Shown piece by piece: positions 33,201 to 43,843 of a stretch of DNA of 64,000 bases. Source of the DNA: Cordylochernes scorpioides (Eukaryota > Arthropoda > Arachnida > Pseudoscorpiones > Chernetidae); the NCBI GenBank assembly GCA_030710605.1, contig CP092870.1, positions 92,485,029-92,549,028 of the forward strand, given 5' to 3'. Position numbers and translations under genes: made by a program. The notes under the pieces are model-generated. The model did no database searches, had not been told where the DNA came from, and was given only the letters and a program-made list of their open reading frames with translations. Position 1 is the first letter of the stretch; every line of letters begins with the position of its first letter.

Positions 33201-34782
33201 TGCCACGGAAACTGAAAAAGACGAAGTGCTCTCATTGGCCAAATTTTATACTCAGCAAGGCTGGCCTGAAAAGGTGGCTGATCACCTCAGACCTTATTTT
33301 CAAAGGAAACTTGAGCTAACTGTAGATGGGGAGTGTTTGGTTTGGGGAATGAGAGTTGTCATTCCACCATCTCTCAGAATAAAAATGTTGAACTGTCTTC
33401 ATGAGACTCATTCCGGTATGAACAAAATGAAGGCTGTAGCAAGATCACATTTTTGGTGGCCTAATCTAGATACCCAAATCGAGTTTTTGGTAAATAAGTG
33501 CAGAAGCTGTCAGCAATCCCAGGATGGGCCAAATAAAGGAAAATGGCAACCCTGGAAATGGTCAACCAGACCTTGGCAAAGAATTCACATTGATTTTGCA
33601 AATAAGGAAAACATTAATTTATTAATAGTAGTAGATAGTCATTCAAAGTGGATCGAAGCCATCCCAATGAGAGAGACCACCACACGCAAAACCATTGAGC
33701 AACTACGGCGACTTTTTTCTTCCTATGGGTTACCGGAGGAACTTGTATCTGATAATGGACCTCAGTTTACTGGGAGTGAAATGAAAGGTTTTCTGGAAGG
33801 AAATGGAATTAAACAAACATTGATCCCGGCGTACCACCCGCAAAGTAATGGCTTGGCTGAAAGAGCGGTTAGAACAATTAAGACTGCCCTGGATAAAAAT
33901 AAAAGGAAAATTGGGGACACCATTCAAGACACCTTGTCAAAAGTTCTTCTGGCATATCGAAGCACCCCGCATGTGACAACGGGAAAGACTCCATCAGAGC
34001 TCTTTATTGGGCGTGCGCTTCGAACCAGAGTGTCGTTGATACATCCCAGCTTGGCATCTAGAGTTAGGGACCAGCAAGCCAGGCAAATGAAGTATGATCG
34101 GCGAACCCATTTGGAAGAATTCCAGATAGATGATTTAGTGTGGTGTAAAAACTTTAGAGGTGGTGATAAATGGATCCCAGGAAAAATTGTGGGCAAGAAG
34201 GGAACTAGAGTCTACACCATTTTGATCCACGGACAGGTAAAGGCCTATCACAGGGATCAAATTAGAAAAAGGTGGAGGAATGGTGAGGAAGATGAGAGTG
34301 GAGATGGAGAGCGTCAACCCGAGCACTCAAGAGGAGCAGGTCCCAATGCCATAATCTCGGAGGTTGTACGAGACAGAGGTTATATGGAGTCGCTGTCGCC
34401 AGGACTAACTAGCCAGCGGTCGGATCAAGATTCAGAGGTTCAGAGTGATACAGACGATGGAAAGTCATTGGAGCCTCTTCCCTCGCTGGACCCCGAGGCC
34501 TTGAAAGAGGAGGGTCCTGTCCTAAGGCGGAACCCACCTCGAGCGAGGAGACTTCCTGTGAGATTTGAAGAGAGAAGATGGTGATATATAGCTAGCAATA
34601 AATATGTATATATATATATATATGTTTCTATGAAAATGTTAATCTGCAAGACGCAGGTTATCATCATCTTTGTTTTGTTGTTGTCACTTTTTGGCGTTTC
34701 GCAAAACAACAAAAATGCTGTATCAGACTTTACTACGACAATAAAGATTTGCTACAAAATAAAAGTGTACTAAGATGCTGCA
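30229..34782 (+). mobile_element. Ty3/gypsy LTR retrotransposon, apparently intact
   Basis: 201-bp LTRs at 30229-30429 and 34582-34782 start TGATATATAGC and end GATGCTGCA. The only difference seen is ACTAAGAC versus ACTACGAC. The target duplication ATAAC lies at 30224-30228 and 34783-34787. The copy of the host LTR at 43,844 shows the empty site: one ATAAC between poly-T and CATACCCC. A primer site TTGGCGACGAGGAT follows the 5' LTR, and GAAGAGAGAAGATGG precedes the 3' LTR. One long gag-pol frame fills the interior. Confidence 0.95.
30589..34584 (+). CDS. Gypsy gag-pol polyprotein, 1331 aa, uninterrupted
   Basis: The ATG at 30589 (MASYQFKEYNEETETF) opens gag. A CCHC knuckle pair lies near residues 200-228 (CKHCGKPHKEPC, CFKCNKKGHIASIC), and the aspartic protease DTGSG is near residue 297. 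The reverse transcriptase has LDLRNAYLQLEVD, RMPFGLANAPS and the catalytic YIDD near residue 574. The RNase H start LATDASQIGVGAV is near 720. The integrase has a zinc domain (HETHSGM...HFWWPNL...CRSCQQ, near 938) and a DDE core including SDNGPQFTG and YHPQSNGLAERAVRT near 1054. Domain order is that of Ty3/gypsy, with no envelope gene. All key residues are present, so it could be an autonomous copy. The stop overlaps the start of the 3' LTR (TGA at 34582-34584). Confidence 0.95.
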   Translation: MASYQFKEYNEETETFETFYERLEQFLILEEAGDEKKKAYLLTLMGSKTYGVLKNLCSPILPKNKTFDDLIDILKRHFSPKRSIVVERFIFFKRMQLKEESISDYLVEIKRLASSCNFGNFLEDSLRDKMVCGLYNAKIQNRILSEGDISLAKVIEIALSMEAAEKNTKLFHLEQGEDCVDKLRIERKVESNFQNGKCKHCGKPHKEPCRFKEAICFKCNKKGHIASICWSSRRNLRQHQNQPGNIHQIGDQEEEEEYVQKIISVTIPEYKINFASSDPPYLMELKVEGNFIKFEMDTGSGLTLISEKDFKNSLQHLKLEKASIIVRTYDGTVVPILGKINVKVECQDITYTLRALVVKGEKRALMGREWINRLKLGCFAVKHMPVEITIEEILKENQALFAETTEPIKGFTFSVNMCDVNPIFHKARPVPFAIRPAVTEALDKMVAKGYLCEVASSKWATPVVVVPKKNKEIRICCDFKVTLNKYLDTAAYPLPTQQDLFSTLAKGKYFSKLDLRNAYLQLEVDPGTRPLLTINTHKGLFRFKRMPFGLANAPSYFQSVMDRVLSGIGGVICYIDDVLIATASIEEHLALLKTIFARLAKYNIKLKKEKCLFLQKEIEYLGHLVTEEGIRPLDHKVQAIQKAKTPTNISELRSFLGLVNFYGKFIPNLPELLKPLHELLHKKRPWVWTKECGEAIDKCKNSITSERVLVPYDATLPLCLATDASQIGVGAVLSHIIEGQERPIMFASRTLSVAEQNYSQIEKEALAIIYGVTKFHQFIYGRKFILITDHKPLVTILGSRSGIPTLSTSRLQRWALILSAYTYDIKFRRTQDHGNADLLSRFPVGCEEIPRLNNVYALSFVEELPITAEEIATETEKDEVLSLAKFYTQQGWPEKVADHLRPYFQRKLELTVDGECLVWGMRVVIPPSLRIKMLNCLHETHSGMNKMKAVARSHFWWPNLDTQIEFLVNKCRSCQQSQDGPNKGKWQPWKWSTRPWQRIHIDFANKENINLLIVVDSHSKWIEAIPMRETTTRKTIEQLRRLFSSYGLPEELVSDNGPQFTGSEMKGFLEGNGIKQTLIPAYHPQSNGLAERAVRTIKTALDKNKRKIGDTIQDTLSKVLLAYRSTPHVTTGKTPSELFIGRALRTRVSLIHPSLASRVRDQQARQMKYDRRTHLEEFQIDDLVWCKNFRGGDKWIPGKIVGKKGTRVYTILIHGQVKAYHRDQIRKRWRNGEEDESGDGERQPEHSRGAGPNAIISEVVRDRGYMESLSPGLTSQRSDQDSEVQSDTDDGKSLEPLPSLDPEALKEEGPVLRRNPPRARRLPVRFEERRW

Positions 34783-34787
34783 ATAAC

Positions 34788-36448
34788 CATACCCCAACAG
34801 AAGGCGTATGTATAATCAAATCAAATGGATACATGGCTTCCCTCCCACATAGACTTACAGACCATTTTTTTGCCCAGAAACTTTGACACTTGGTGACACC
34901 AGACTTCCATGCCGAAAGCTGATGCCTGGTAAAGAAGAAGACATCCAGAGACATCCGAGCTGGAAACTGTTGTTTCATATGTACATATATTCCCCTCACC
35001 AAAAATTTAGGTAAAGGTGACCAGAAAAAAAAAAAAAGAGAAAAATGGAGAAGGAAGATCTCTAAAGACTGAAACTTATAAAATTTCCAGAGAAAGGAAA
35101 GCATCACATTACAGTCCAGGTAAAAAGGGCCTGGGTCAATTTTAGCCAAGACGGGGGGGCGATAAATATACCATCCCGAGAAAAAGGGAGGATTATATTT
35201 CAACCCATGTGGAAAGAGAGGGGGGGCTGGCGTCTGAAATTTTACACTATCGCCGTAGATGTTGCCCTCTTTAGATTTTTGTTTTGGTAATACTATATGT
35301 TCTATTTTGATGAGGCCTGGGGCGTCTATGAAATTGATACTGGAGCCGTTGGCCAATTTGATTGGTGTTTCTTTCGGCGAATGAAAATGGAGAGAGAGAT
35401 GAATAAAAGAAGGTTTTTTGCCAAAAGGCGGGATGAATTCGATCGGAGTCGCTCAGTGAGAAGGACGATTTTCAGTAGGGCCTGAGACGTAGAGGAGACC
35501 AGACCTTGCCGCCGCTTTCGAGAGAAGGTAAGTCCCTCGCCATTATGGCTTAGCCCCCCCCTTTTTTTTTATTTTTCGAACAGAAGCTAATCTATTTAGA
35601 TTCTGAATGGGCCCTAAAGGGCTTTAAGTGACTTAAAAGGAGTGTTAGGGTTCGTATATTTTGTCCCGCTAGAATAGATGGAGATCTAGGTTTCCCCCCC
35701 TTTTGTGTAGTAGCCAACCTAGATTTCGCATGGGCCCTAAAGGGCTATAAAGTAACTTCAGGTCACCTCTATCTAAATTTTACTGTGTAAATAGCATATC
35801 TCGTCAGTATAGACATGTTCCCAAATTTTAAGATATTTAAATAAATATCTAGAGAAATTTTCTTGTTTCCTCTGTTACCTATTTCATACATAATTTGCCT
35901 TATGGTGCTATTCCCACTGTTTAAATGAAATGTTGTATGTTTCTTACATATTTGAAGGGAATGTTACTAATAATCAAGTCTCCCATAAATTACCGGCCAC
36001 ATACATTGCCGCGAGTGTCTGTGTTTCAGTGTTTTATAGATTGCCCAATTTAATAACGATTTCATGGGTTGTCTGATGAAATTGTATAATAGTGTCGCGG
36101 CTGTTTCCATCTTTAGACCATTGTTCTGACAATATTATATGCTCGATCCTTGCTTTAGCTCAACTCTTAATCAATTACAGAGTTTTTTTTTTCCCCCCCT
36201 TTTTTTTTTATTTATTTTATTTATCCTGTTTGCACAAATTACATTACATGTGATGATGTAAAGACATATGCCGATAGTGCATCACTGACAGCTGTGCTGC
36301 TATTATACAACATTAAGGTCTTGCTGCGGGTTATATACATGGGGTTGTTGGCCTAAATTGCTATATATATATATACTTAAGTAAGGAAACTTTAATAAGT
36401 CACATCGTGTATCCTCCCTTTTCAACTATCCAAACCGGGAACCCATCA
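34788..36448 (+). repeat. 5' LTR of the large element, main part
   Basis: Continuation of the LTR after the gypsy insertion. It matches 43869-45524 almost base for base, including CATGGGCCCTAAAGGGC. Apparent reading frames on either strand in it are not supported as genes. Confidence 0.88.
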
Positions 36449-36449
36449 A

Positions 36450-36472
36450 TGTCGCCCGCCGCGGGGCTCGAA
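36450..36472 (+). other. Primer-binding-site-like sequence of the large element
   Basis: TGTCGCCCGCCGCGGGGC lies one base after the 5' LTR. It resembles the TGGCGCCCAACGTGGGGC sites found in many gypsy and BEL elements. The tRNA was not identified. Confidence 0.6.
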
Positions 36473-36599
36473 TTTAGTATATGTTTCTTCCCCTATACTT
36501 TAGAAATATATACCTAATGAAAAGCCATACTATTTTTAAGTATTGGTGAAGTAGTCCACGCATCCTGAGATTAACAGTCTATTATAAATCGTGAATTTT

Positions 36600-37060
36600 A
36601 ATTTATGCTTTCCGTTTCACTGGCATTTTATCAGGCAATGAAAGTTATGTTGAGGCGGTGTATACCGCATCTCTCGCCGCTGTCTTTTACGATTCACATT
36701 GTTTGTGGCAAAACCTTAATATTATCATTGATTTCTGATATCAAAGTAAAACGTCTATGGGGCTATTTTCTATTAATGCTATTGTGTTTTCTGAATAATA
36801 GAAAATCAATTATAAGCCTTTGATATTTGCTGTTTATGTTATTGTAATGTATTCTAGGTTCTCCTAATGCGAAAGTGTGACATGTTCCTTTGCAGTATTG
36901 GAAAATTAGAGACCTATTGTCTTGATTAATAACGTTGCGTCTATGTTCATATATTCTATTGCTGACTCTCCTTCCTGTCTCCCCTGCGTATTTGGCTTGG
37001 CAGCTGTATACACTCTGACAAGGGAAGGTTATCTTAAATTGATAAATGTGCAATTTTTTT
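36600..37060 (-). pseudogene. Penelope-like element 3' fragment (GIY-YIG endonuclease)
   Basis: On the minus strand CQAKYAGETGRRVSNRIYEHRRNV is the second half of a GIY-YIG endonuclease domain of the Penelope type. It continues CHTFALGEPRI and YQRLIIDFLLFRKHNSINRK, the C-terminal end of the family. Just past the coding end, 36607-36634 (minus) reads CTGATAA...GGAAAGC, a possible eroded hammerhead-like core. 5'-truncated and inactive. Confidence 0.75.
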
Positions 37061-38859
37061 TTGCCTTAAGTAGAGATTTCCAAGATTCTATTTCTGAAAC
37101 ATTTTTTTTTTTTGGATGAGGACAAATAAAACCATCTTGATAGTATTAAATCTGCAGTATACATTTGCCAGCAGAAGGCATGATGAGATTACATGAAATT
37201 TAAACCAGTTATATGTTTAGTATGTTCCTTCAGTTGTAATTTGACACCGTCTTGAAATAATGAAATTGGACGGTGCGCTATATCTTGATGCTGGATATTT
37301 CTGTGTCAGAAAGGTGTAGTTATTCTGTTTAATGAGAATTCCAATAATTATCGAAATTTAGCAGATTATCATTGGGGATTTGAACAACTGTCTTGAAAAT
37401 TTTTGAACAGCCCGAGTAGATAGAAGAGTCCTAGAGTTAGAGTGGAGAATTAGTAGTACAGACTGACCACTCGACGCAGATAACTCTAGGGAACAATTAT
37501 TGTGTTAATTCGCCGTAGACAAGAAGAACTTTGGTTCTCAGGATATTCGATAGGCAGAATTTCGAGAATTAATAAGGTCATGGTTAAAGTTTACACAGGC
37601 ATGTGGGGGGGGGTAAAGACAGTGATTTAAAGAGGCAGCCTTGTGTCTTAAATACTTTCAGTGGAAGCAGTTGCCACTGCAAATACTCAGGTCTAATAAT
37701 TTCCAAATTTGAAGTCATGCATGACGGGTTAGCACGGGATTGACGCCTGAACTGGCTTTTCACTGGGATTAATCGAGCTTGCGAAAGAACTAGAAGAAGT
37801 GTGACATGTCACGCCACTGTACTAAGATAATAATTGAGAAGATTTATGTTGAGCCAACTGAAATTAGTAAAGAATTAAGAGATTAAGGTCTTATTCTTTG
37901 AGTTTTACACTAATTTCAATTACGCGATATGGACGGCGTTATAAGTTGGGTGGAAATGGTTCGGCCGCAATGGGATGGTCTCCTGGAGATGGTACGATCA
38001 AATAATACTTATTGAATGCCGGGCGGGATCGCATAAAGCATTAAACGATATCGAGAAATGCTTAAAGAAACACCCTAGAAGATTGGGGATCGACAAAATG
38101 ACGACATGGAAAATGCTCAACATTGTACATTGGCAGCAAAATGATATCTTGCTATTGTATGGACGACCACTCCTTCCTGAAATGTGCAGCGGATGTTAGT
38201 CCCAGAATTAGGTCCTTGAGGCGACACTTTCCTGTGCAGATGACATAAAGACGCATGACAAAACAGCACATGAGCATTTAAACTAACTTCAATTCCTGCC
38301 ATTAATTAATTTAGTTGACCAATAGCTATAGAACCGCTGGAGACCTCCATACCCTGTGTGAATATTTTAGTGAGAAATGAGCGATTCAATTCTATGAGCC
38401 ATGAGGTATCCTGTAAGATCGGAGTTGTACCCCATTCAATTTTTTTTTTAATAGTAGCCAGTGCGAGATATTTCCAGGATTTTTTTTCTAACTGTCATAT
38501 AATTCGAAAACTAGAAAACTACACCATTTTAATACAGTTTACGTTTAGCACCCATGTGGACTCAATATGACTATTGAATGAAAAAAAAAATCGAAGACTA
38601 ATGAGCGAGCCAACCTAAAGAGAACGAGTTTAATAGGCTTACAATCAATAGTTGAAGCAAACTATTCGCACAAATTTGTTATGTTCTCTCTCTAAATGAT
38701 CTATGACATTATAGGTTTTCTTAACAAGGTAACTACCCCGCCGAGTGTATATGGAGTTATAAAGCTTAAGGGTCATAGGCTGTTGGAATAGAGTAGTTCA
38801 AAATTAAGAGTGATAATAGATCGGGATCCAGATCCCGATGACGGGTTTCGAGGAAACAC

Positions 38860-39180
38860 CAGAGGGATGAAAAGGCAGTGAAATGTGTAGAAAATGATGG
38901 AAGAGAGATGTGGGAGAGGTGATGAAAGAGGTGTTGAAAGTGATGGAAGGGCGATGAAATATGATGAAAAAGGCGTTGAACTGTGTTATAAGGTGATGAA
39001 TAAGAGATGAAATGTGTTGAAGGCGTTGAAGAGAGATGCGATGGAAGTAAGTTGAAAGGCGTTGAGGATGATGAAGGATGATGCAAGAGTGAGAAAGCGT
39101 TGAATGTTGATGAGGAAGAGATAGAAAGATGCAGAAAGATGTTGAAAGAGAAAGAATTGAAAAAAAAAGATTGGATAAAG
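38860..39180. repeat. Degenerate short-period purine repeat
   Basis: Repeated GATGAA, GTTGAA and GAGATG words in no fixed period. They create an artefactual Ser/Phe/His-rich frame on the minus strand that should not be read as a gene. Confidence 0.6.
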
Positions 39181-42100
39181 GGTTTTGTAAATAGTAGATA
39201 AAGATTGATGGAAGAAAGTACATTTAATGTATAAAGCGTAGATGTCGACCTCAATATCGCCTCGATAGAACTATTTCTTTTAAAATAAGACATATTATGC
39301 ACTGGGGGTTTGTGTAAGCTGATTTACATAAGTTTCGGCAACAGTGTACACTATTTAATATAGATAGGTCTTTATTAATTACAATATTAGGTTATATATT
39401 AAATAGCAAATATGTCTTAGTGTTATGGTGAACTTTAAACAGTTTGCAGTTTTTTTTTAAACATGTGTTCTAGTGCTAAGTGTTGAAAGGAGCTTTAACA
39501 CCATGTTTCAGGGTTTGTGTGTTATTTGTCTCAACCTTGTCTTTGTGCAGAATACCGTCTCACAACCTTACTGTAGTGTTTGTTGCCATCTTTAAAGATC
39601 TTCACAGTTTGTTTTAATATTAGTGTGTATTTTGAGAAAATTGTCACAACCTTATCCTTGTATAGAACACCGTTTTTACACCGTTTTATTTAATAAGTTA
39701 TATGAGAGATTTTAGATATAGTATAAGAGTTACTATTTACATGAGCCAAATCGACCCAACAGTTAGAGCAAGAGGGGGGAACTCAGATATTTCCTCCTTT
39801 CACGTGACGCGACTGTTCACCCCGACCGGTCGTGCCAGATAAGAGGGAATACCAGGAAACTCTGTCCTCCTTGCACTTCGGGTTTTGTGATAGGGCTCCA
39901 TGCTCGCTACAAGGACTACATCTTGGGTTTTCGTGTTCTCCTAGTGTAGAATTGGCTCAGCCTCATTTTTAGTATAGTATATAATTAAGAGTTGTCTCAC
40001 AACCTTGTTTTAATATGACACACCGTTTTGAAGAGCTTGTACAACCTGTCAGGATATGATTTAGGAAAATTTTAGTTTCTTTTTATTGTTATGTTACAAT
40101 TTTATCCACAAGGGGTGACAACCAGAGCGAACTCAGAAGTAATGAGACGAGGGGAAGTTGACAGAGTTAGTGTGAACAGTTTAACTTTACGCAGGTCTAC
40201 AAGGGTGAAAAGGCCCACACAGTGTAAATTCTGCTTAGACTGTCGCCTCTAACTAGGATTTTGGAGTGTGTACGGAGAATCAGCTCGATAGAATGAGAAG
40301 TTTAGAGATTTCAACCTTTTTTTTTTTAAACCTTTTTTTTTTAAAGTAGAACTTCATTAGGATTCCTTTTTTTTTTAATACAAACTATTTCTTGTTAAAA
40401 CCCGAGTTTCAAAGACCAATGAGAATAATGTATACCATTGTGAATTAACTATTTAGTGTAAATCTGAAATTTTAGTTATTATCAGGAGTAATAGGTGAAG
40501 GAAGGTGTAGGAAATCACAACTTAGAGGGGGGCTATGTCTAAAACAACAAACCTAATAGGCATCCTATGGCTTGTGTTGGGTAATTCAGAAACCCTATAA
40601 TCCCTGGCCTTCAGGTAGTAGCTTTGAAATAGGTTTCTAATGAGAACATGAAAGGTCAATCTCTCAGAGTGAAATTGTGAAGTATAGGGACCCTAAGCCA
40701 GGGGTAGAAGTTAAGTAGGCCCAGACTATAGTCGATCCTTGGAAAGCACTTGAGAATGTTAGTGTTGGGTAGTGAATCGTAAACCCTATAAATCCATCTT
40801 TCAATAGAGTGCTGAGGTCGGACTACTGCAAAGGGGACAGACGCACGAGGAAGTAAGAAGAAAGTGACTTCACCCACGGTGGCTAGGGGAGAGACTCAAT
40901 CCGCTTTTATGAGGTGTCACGCTTAATGGTCCTTTATTCGCCATTATAATTTGTGTATGTCTTTATATAGAATTGTCGTGAAAAGTCGCTTGGTGTCAAG
41001 GCAAGGGCAGTTTTTGAAGTTACACTGATTTTTTAGTAGGTTAGCTTCCAGATTATTTAGAATTGTTAACATTTGATTGTTAACAATCAATTTTGTTTAT
41101 TTGTTTAAATATAAATAATGTTTATCCACGTATAGATAACTTTTATGTAGAGTTTGTATGAGGCATTTATTTAAGTCAATAGGGCTTTAGTCCCCACTTT
41201 GTTTTAATTAGATAACTTTATTTGATTTCTCATTGGTCCTGAAAGACTTTATTATTGTTAGGGTTTATTTGATAGATAATTGTAGTACTTTGGCATTTAT
41301 AGCAATTTTTAACTATAGTATGAATGCAGTCTGCGAATGAAATATGTATGAATGGAATGATTAATGATTGTTGTCAAAGTTAAAAACTATTATACTGTTA
41401 GACCAAATTTACTTTAGAGTAGTGTTAGGGAATTTAATAGGTTCAATTTTCAATTTTGATTTCTTTATTTGTTAGGAACGATAGCCTCACAGGACTGTAA
41501 AAACTCTATTCTTAGGAAAATATTCGCTCCATTTTTGTTAGGTCTCCTTTTGGAGGAGTATAAATTTTTTTTAATTTCTATTACTAGGGTAATAAAGTAC
41601 TCTTTGTTATTTATATCAACTTGAATTTTAAGAGTCGTAGATAATGATCATATCTCGATTCTCAGACTGGAAGGTTGTGGGAGGTTATGATCAGACCAGA
41701 AAACTCACAAAACTTCTCCTCATTAGAGGAAACGAAGAGGTATAGATTGAATTTTATGCAGGATGGGGGATTTGTTTTAGCCATGCCGTATAGCCTGGGG
41801 TATAACGGCGCGACCTTGGGTAACCGATCTGACACCGTAGTTTCGGCGCTTTTAGCGTGGCTGGAGCGAGGGTATTCCAGACGGGAGGTCCTGTAAGATT
41901 GGCAAGTAGGCAGAGATTGCCCAGTTATTCTAGACGAAGTGTTTCCATCTATTGAATTTTTTTTTTTTCGGTACCAGTTTGATCCCCCATAGCTAGCGGA
42001 AGTTTCTTCTAATAAAGGATTCGCCCTGCCATACGTTTTGTTGGAATGAATTCGAGTATAAGACAGATTCGAGAGGCAGAATAAGTAATTATTAGGACCT

Positions 42101-43831
42101 TCAACGAGTTTAAACTCGTTCCATGATAGGATAAGATTTTAAAGTATTAGTTAACTATAAGGACCGCGAACGAGACGCCAGAACGAGCCAATGAGTCAGA
42201 GTTTTAGAAGTGTTGTATTGAGGACAGTAGAATTAAGAGCAGTTATACAGGGAGTAGAATTCTGAAGGAATTTGTAAAAGAACCAAAATTTCAGATTGAT
42301 AAAATTCAAATTTATAAGATGTAGATTTGTAGGATTCAGGTCAATGAATAGAGGGTATATTAGTAGATGAAAGTAATATGAATTTCTTGGAAGGGGGAGG
42401 TAGCTGAACTGTACACACCCCAGAGACAAGGTAAACGGAGTCACAAACAAAATGGGAGAAGTTGATTAGTTTCTCTGTCAAACAGAGAGCTTTCTTCATA
42501 CGGTTGTCACCCTAGATTTAAATGGACTGTGTAGTTTAATAAAGGTCTGGGATATATTCCATTTGACCAAGATTCTAAATGACGTACCCATCTGAGTTGA
42601 GAGTATTGTAACAGAGGAATCTAACACATAAGAGAAAACACACCCTCCAGTAGGATCGGGATAGACGAATATTACCCAGTGACCAACTCGTGATTCCAGA
42701 CTGAATAAGATTGAAAAACTTAACTGAGATACTAAACCTTGAACCTTCAGCGCACAAATATATATTATGTTTACATTTTCTTTTTCAATATGTTATTATT
42801 TTTATATCATATATATTATATTATAGTCATATACTATTCATTTCAACAATTTTATTTTGACATTCATGATATTAATATTTATATTAAATATTTAATTATA
42901 TATATTTTGTCACCATATATAATCTTGTAGTAGTTTTCTTTTGTCATCTATCATGGGATGATTTTTATCACTTATATCTTAACATATTTAATCACTATCT
43001 ACATGATATGTTTTTACTTCAATATATATGTTATACTCATCATATAACATGGAAGGATTCATTTTATCATTACATATTTCGTGCCTTATTTAATGATTAC
43101 TTACATAATTTGTTTTCTGTAATTTTTATTTAGCAAAAGTCATCATGTCATAGGCTAATCATTATATACCAAGATATTTCTTTCAGCTAACTATAATTAT
43201 CCTTTCCTTTGATTGTATATATATATAACTATACCACACGAATGTCTTGATTGGTACGAAAATAAAGATGCTGGCATGTTTTAGGAGTTGGACTAGTCAG
43301 TTATTTCTAAACGACTTCTTGGCGCCCAATTTTTCATATATAATATGTAATAGGGAAATGTCCTAACTGTATTGTTAGCAGAAAGAAGGTAGCAATGAAT
43401 CCAGTACCCCAAGAGGCAAGGATGGGGTTGAGAGGACTTACCACTAGGAAGGCCTACTCCTCAAGACCAAAGAAGAAAGTGGAAGGGTGGTATATATACC
43501 CATGAATGGTAAGACAGATGACCTTGCTTACTTCCATACATATGATATGACTGTCCCCAATAACCTATTTTGATAACAGTGTTCTGACAGAATAATAGCA
43601 CATAAAAACCCCTTTGCCAGGATGCGCAATGCCCACTAATGTTCGGAATAATAAACATCTAGAATGGCATACCATCATTTTGACTAGCCTTATCTTCCCT
43701 ATAGGTTTCGGTACATCTGGCTTCACCTAGTAATGGAAAATGCATTTTGCTAGAAATGGGCCTGCTTTCATAGTAACTGATGAAAGGCAGATGAATAATG
43801 AATAGCACAAACGCATTTGTCCATTACTTGG

Positions 43832-43842
43832 CAGGGGGAGGA
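43832..43842 (+). other. Polypurine tract of the large element
   Basis: CAGGGGGAGGA directly precedes the 3' LTR start at 43844, the position expected for plus-strand priming. Confidence 0.7.
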
Positions 43843-43843
43843 T

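Larger units (their letters stand above)
36449..43843 (+). other. Interior of the large LTR element, non-coding
   Basis: 7.4 kb without any frame resembling gag, protease, RT or integrase. It holds a Penelope GIY-YIG remnant (36,600-37,060, minus), a degenerate GATGAA/GTTGAA-type simple repeat (38,860-39,180), and a loosely repeated motif CACAACCTT with ACACCGTTT between 39,530 and 40,060. The last 1.1 kb is very AT-rich. The remainder is unassigned. Confidence 0.7.

Noticed and set aside
34733-35356. Minus-strand frame of about 200 codons in the large LTR
   Set aside because: The frame falls inside the LTR, recurs at 44089-44436 only because the LTR is repeated, breaks with homopolymer length and resembles no protein.
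36607-36634. CTGATAA...GGAAAGC near the Penelope fragment as a working ribozyme
   Set aside because: Stem II does not pair convincingly and the G8 position is A; kept only as a possible eroded core.
38766-39302. Ser/Phe/His-rich minus-strand ORF
   Set aside because: Artefact of the GATGAA/GTTGAA simple repeat; two overlapping frames give the same low-complexity character.
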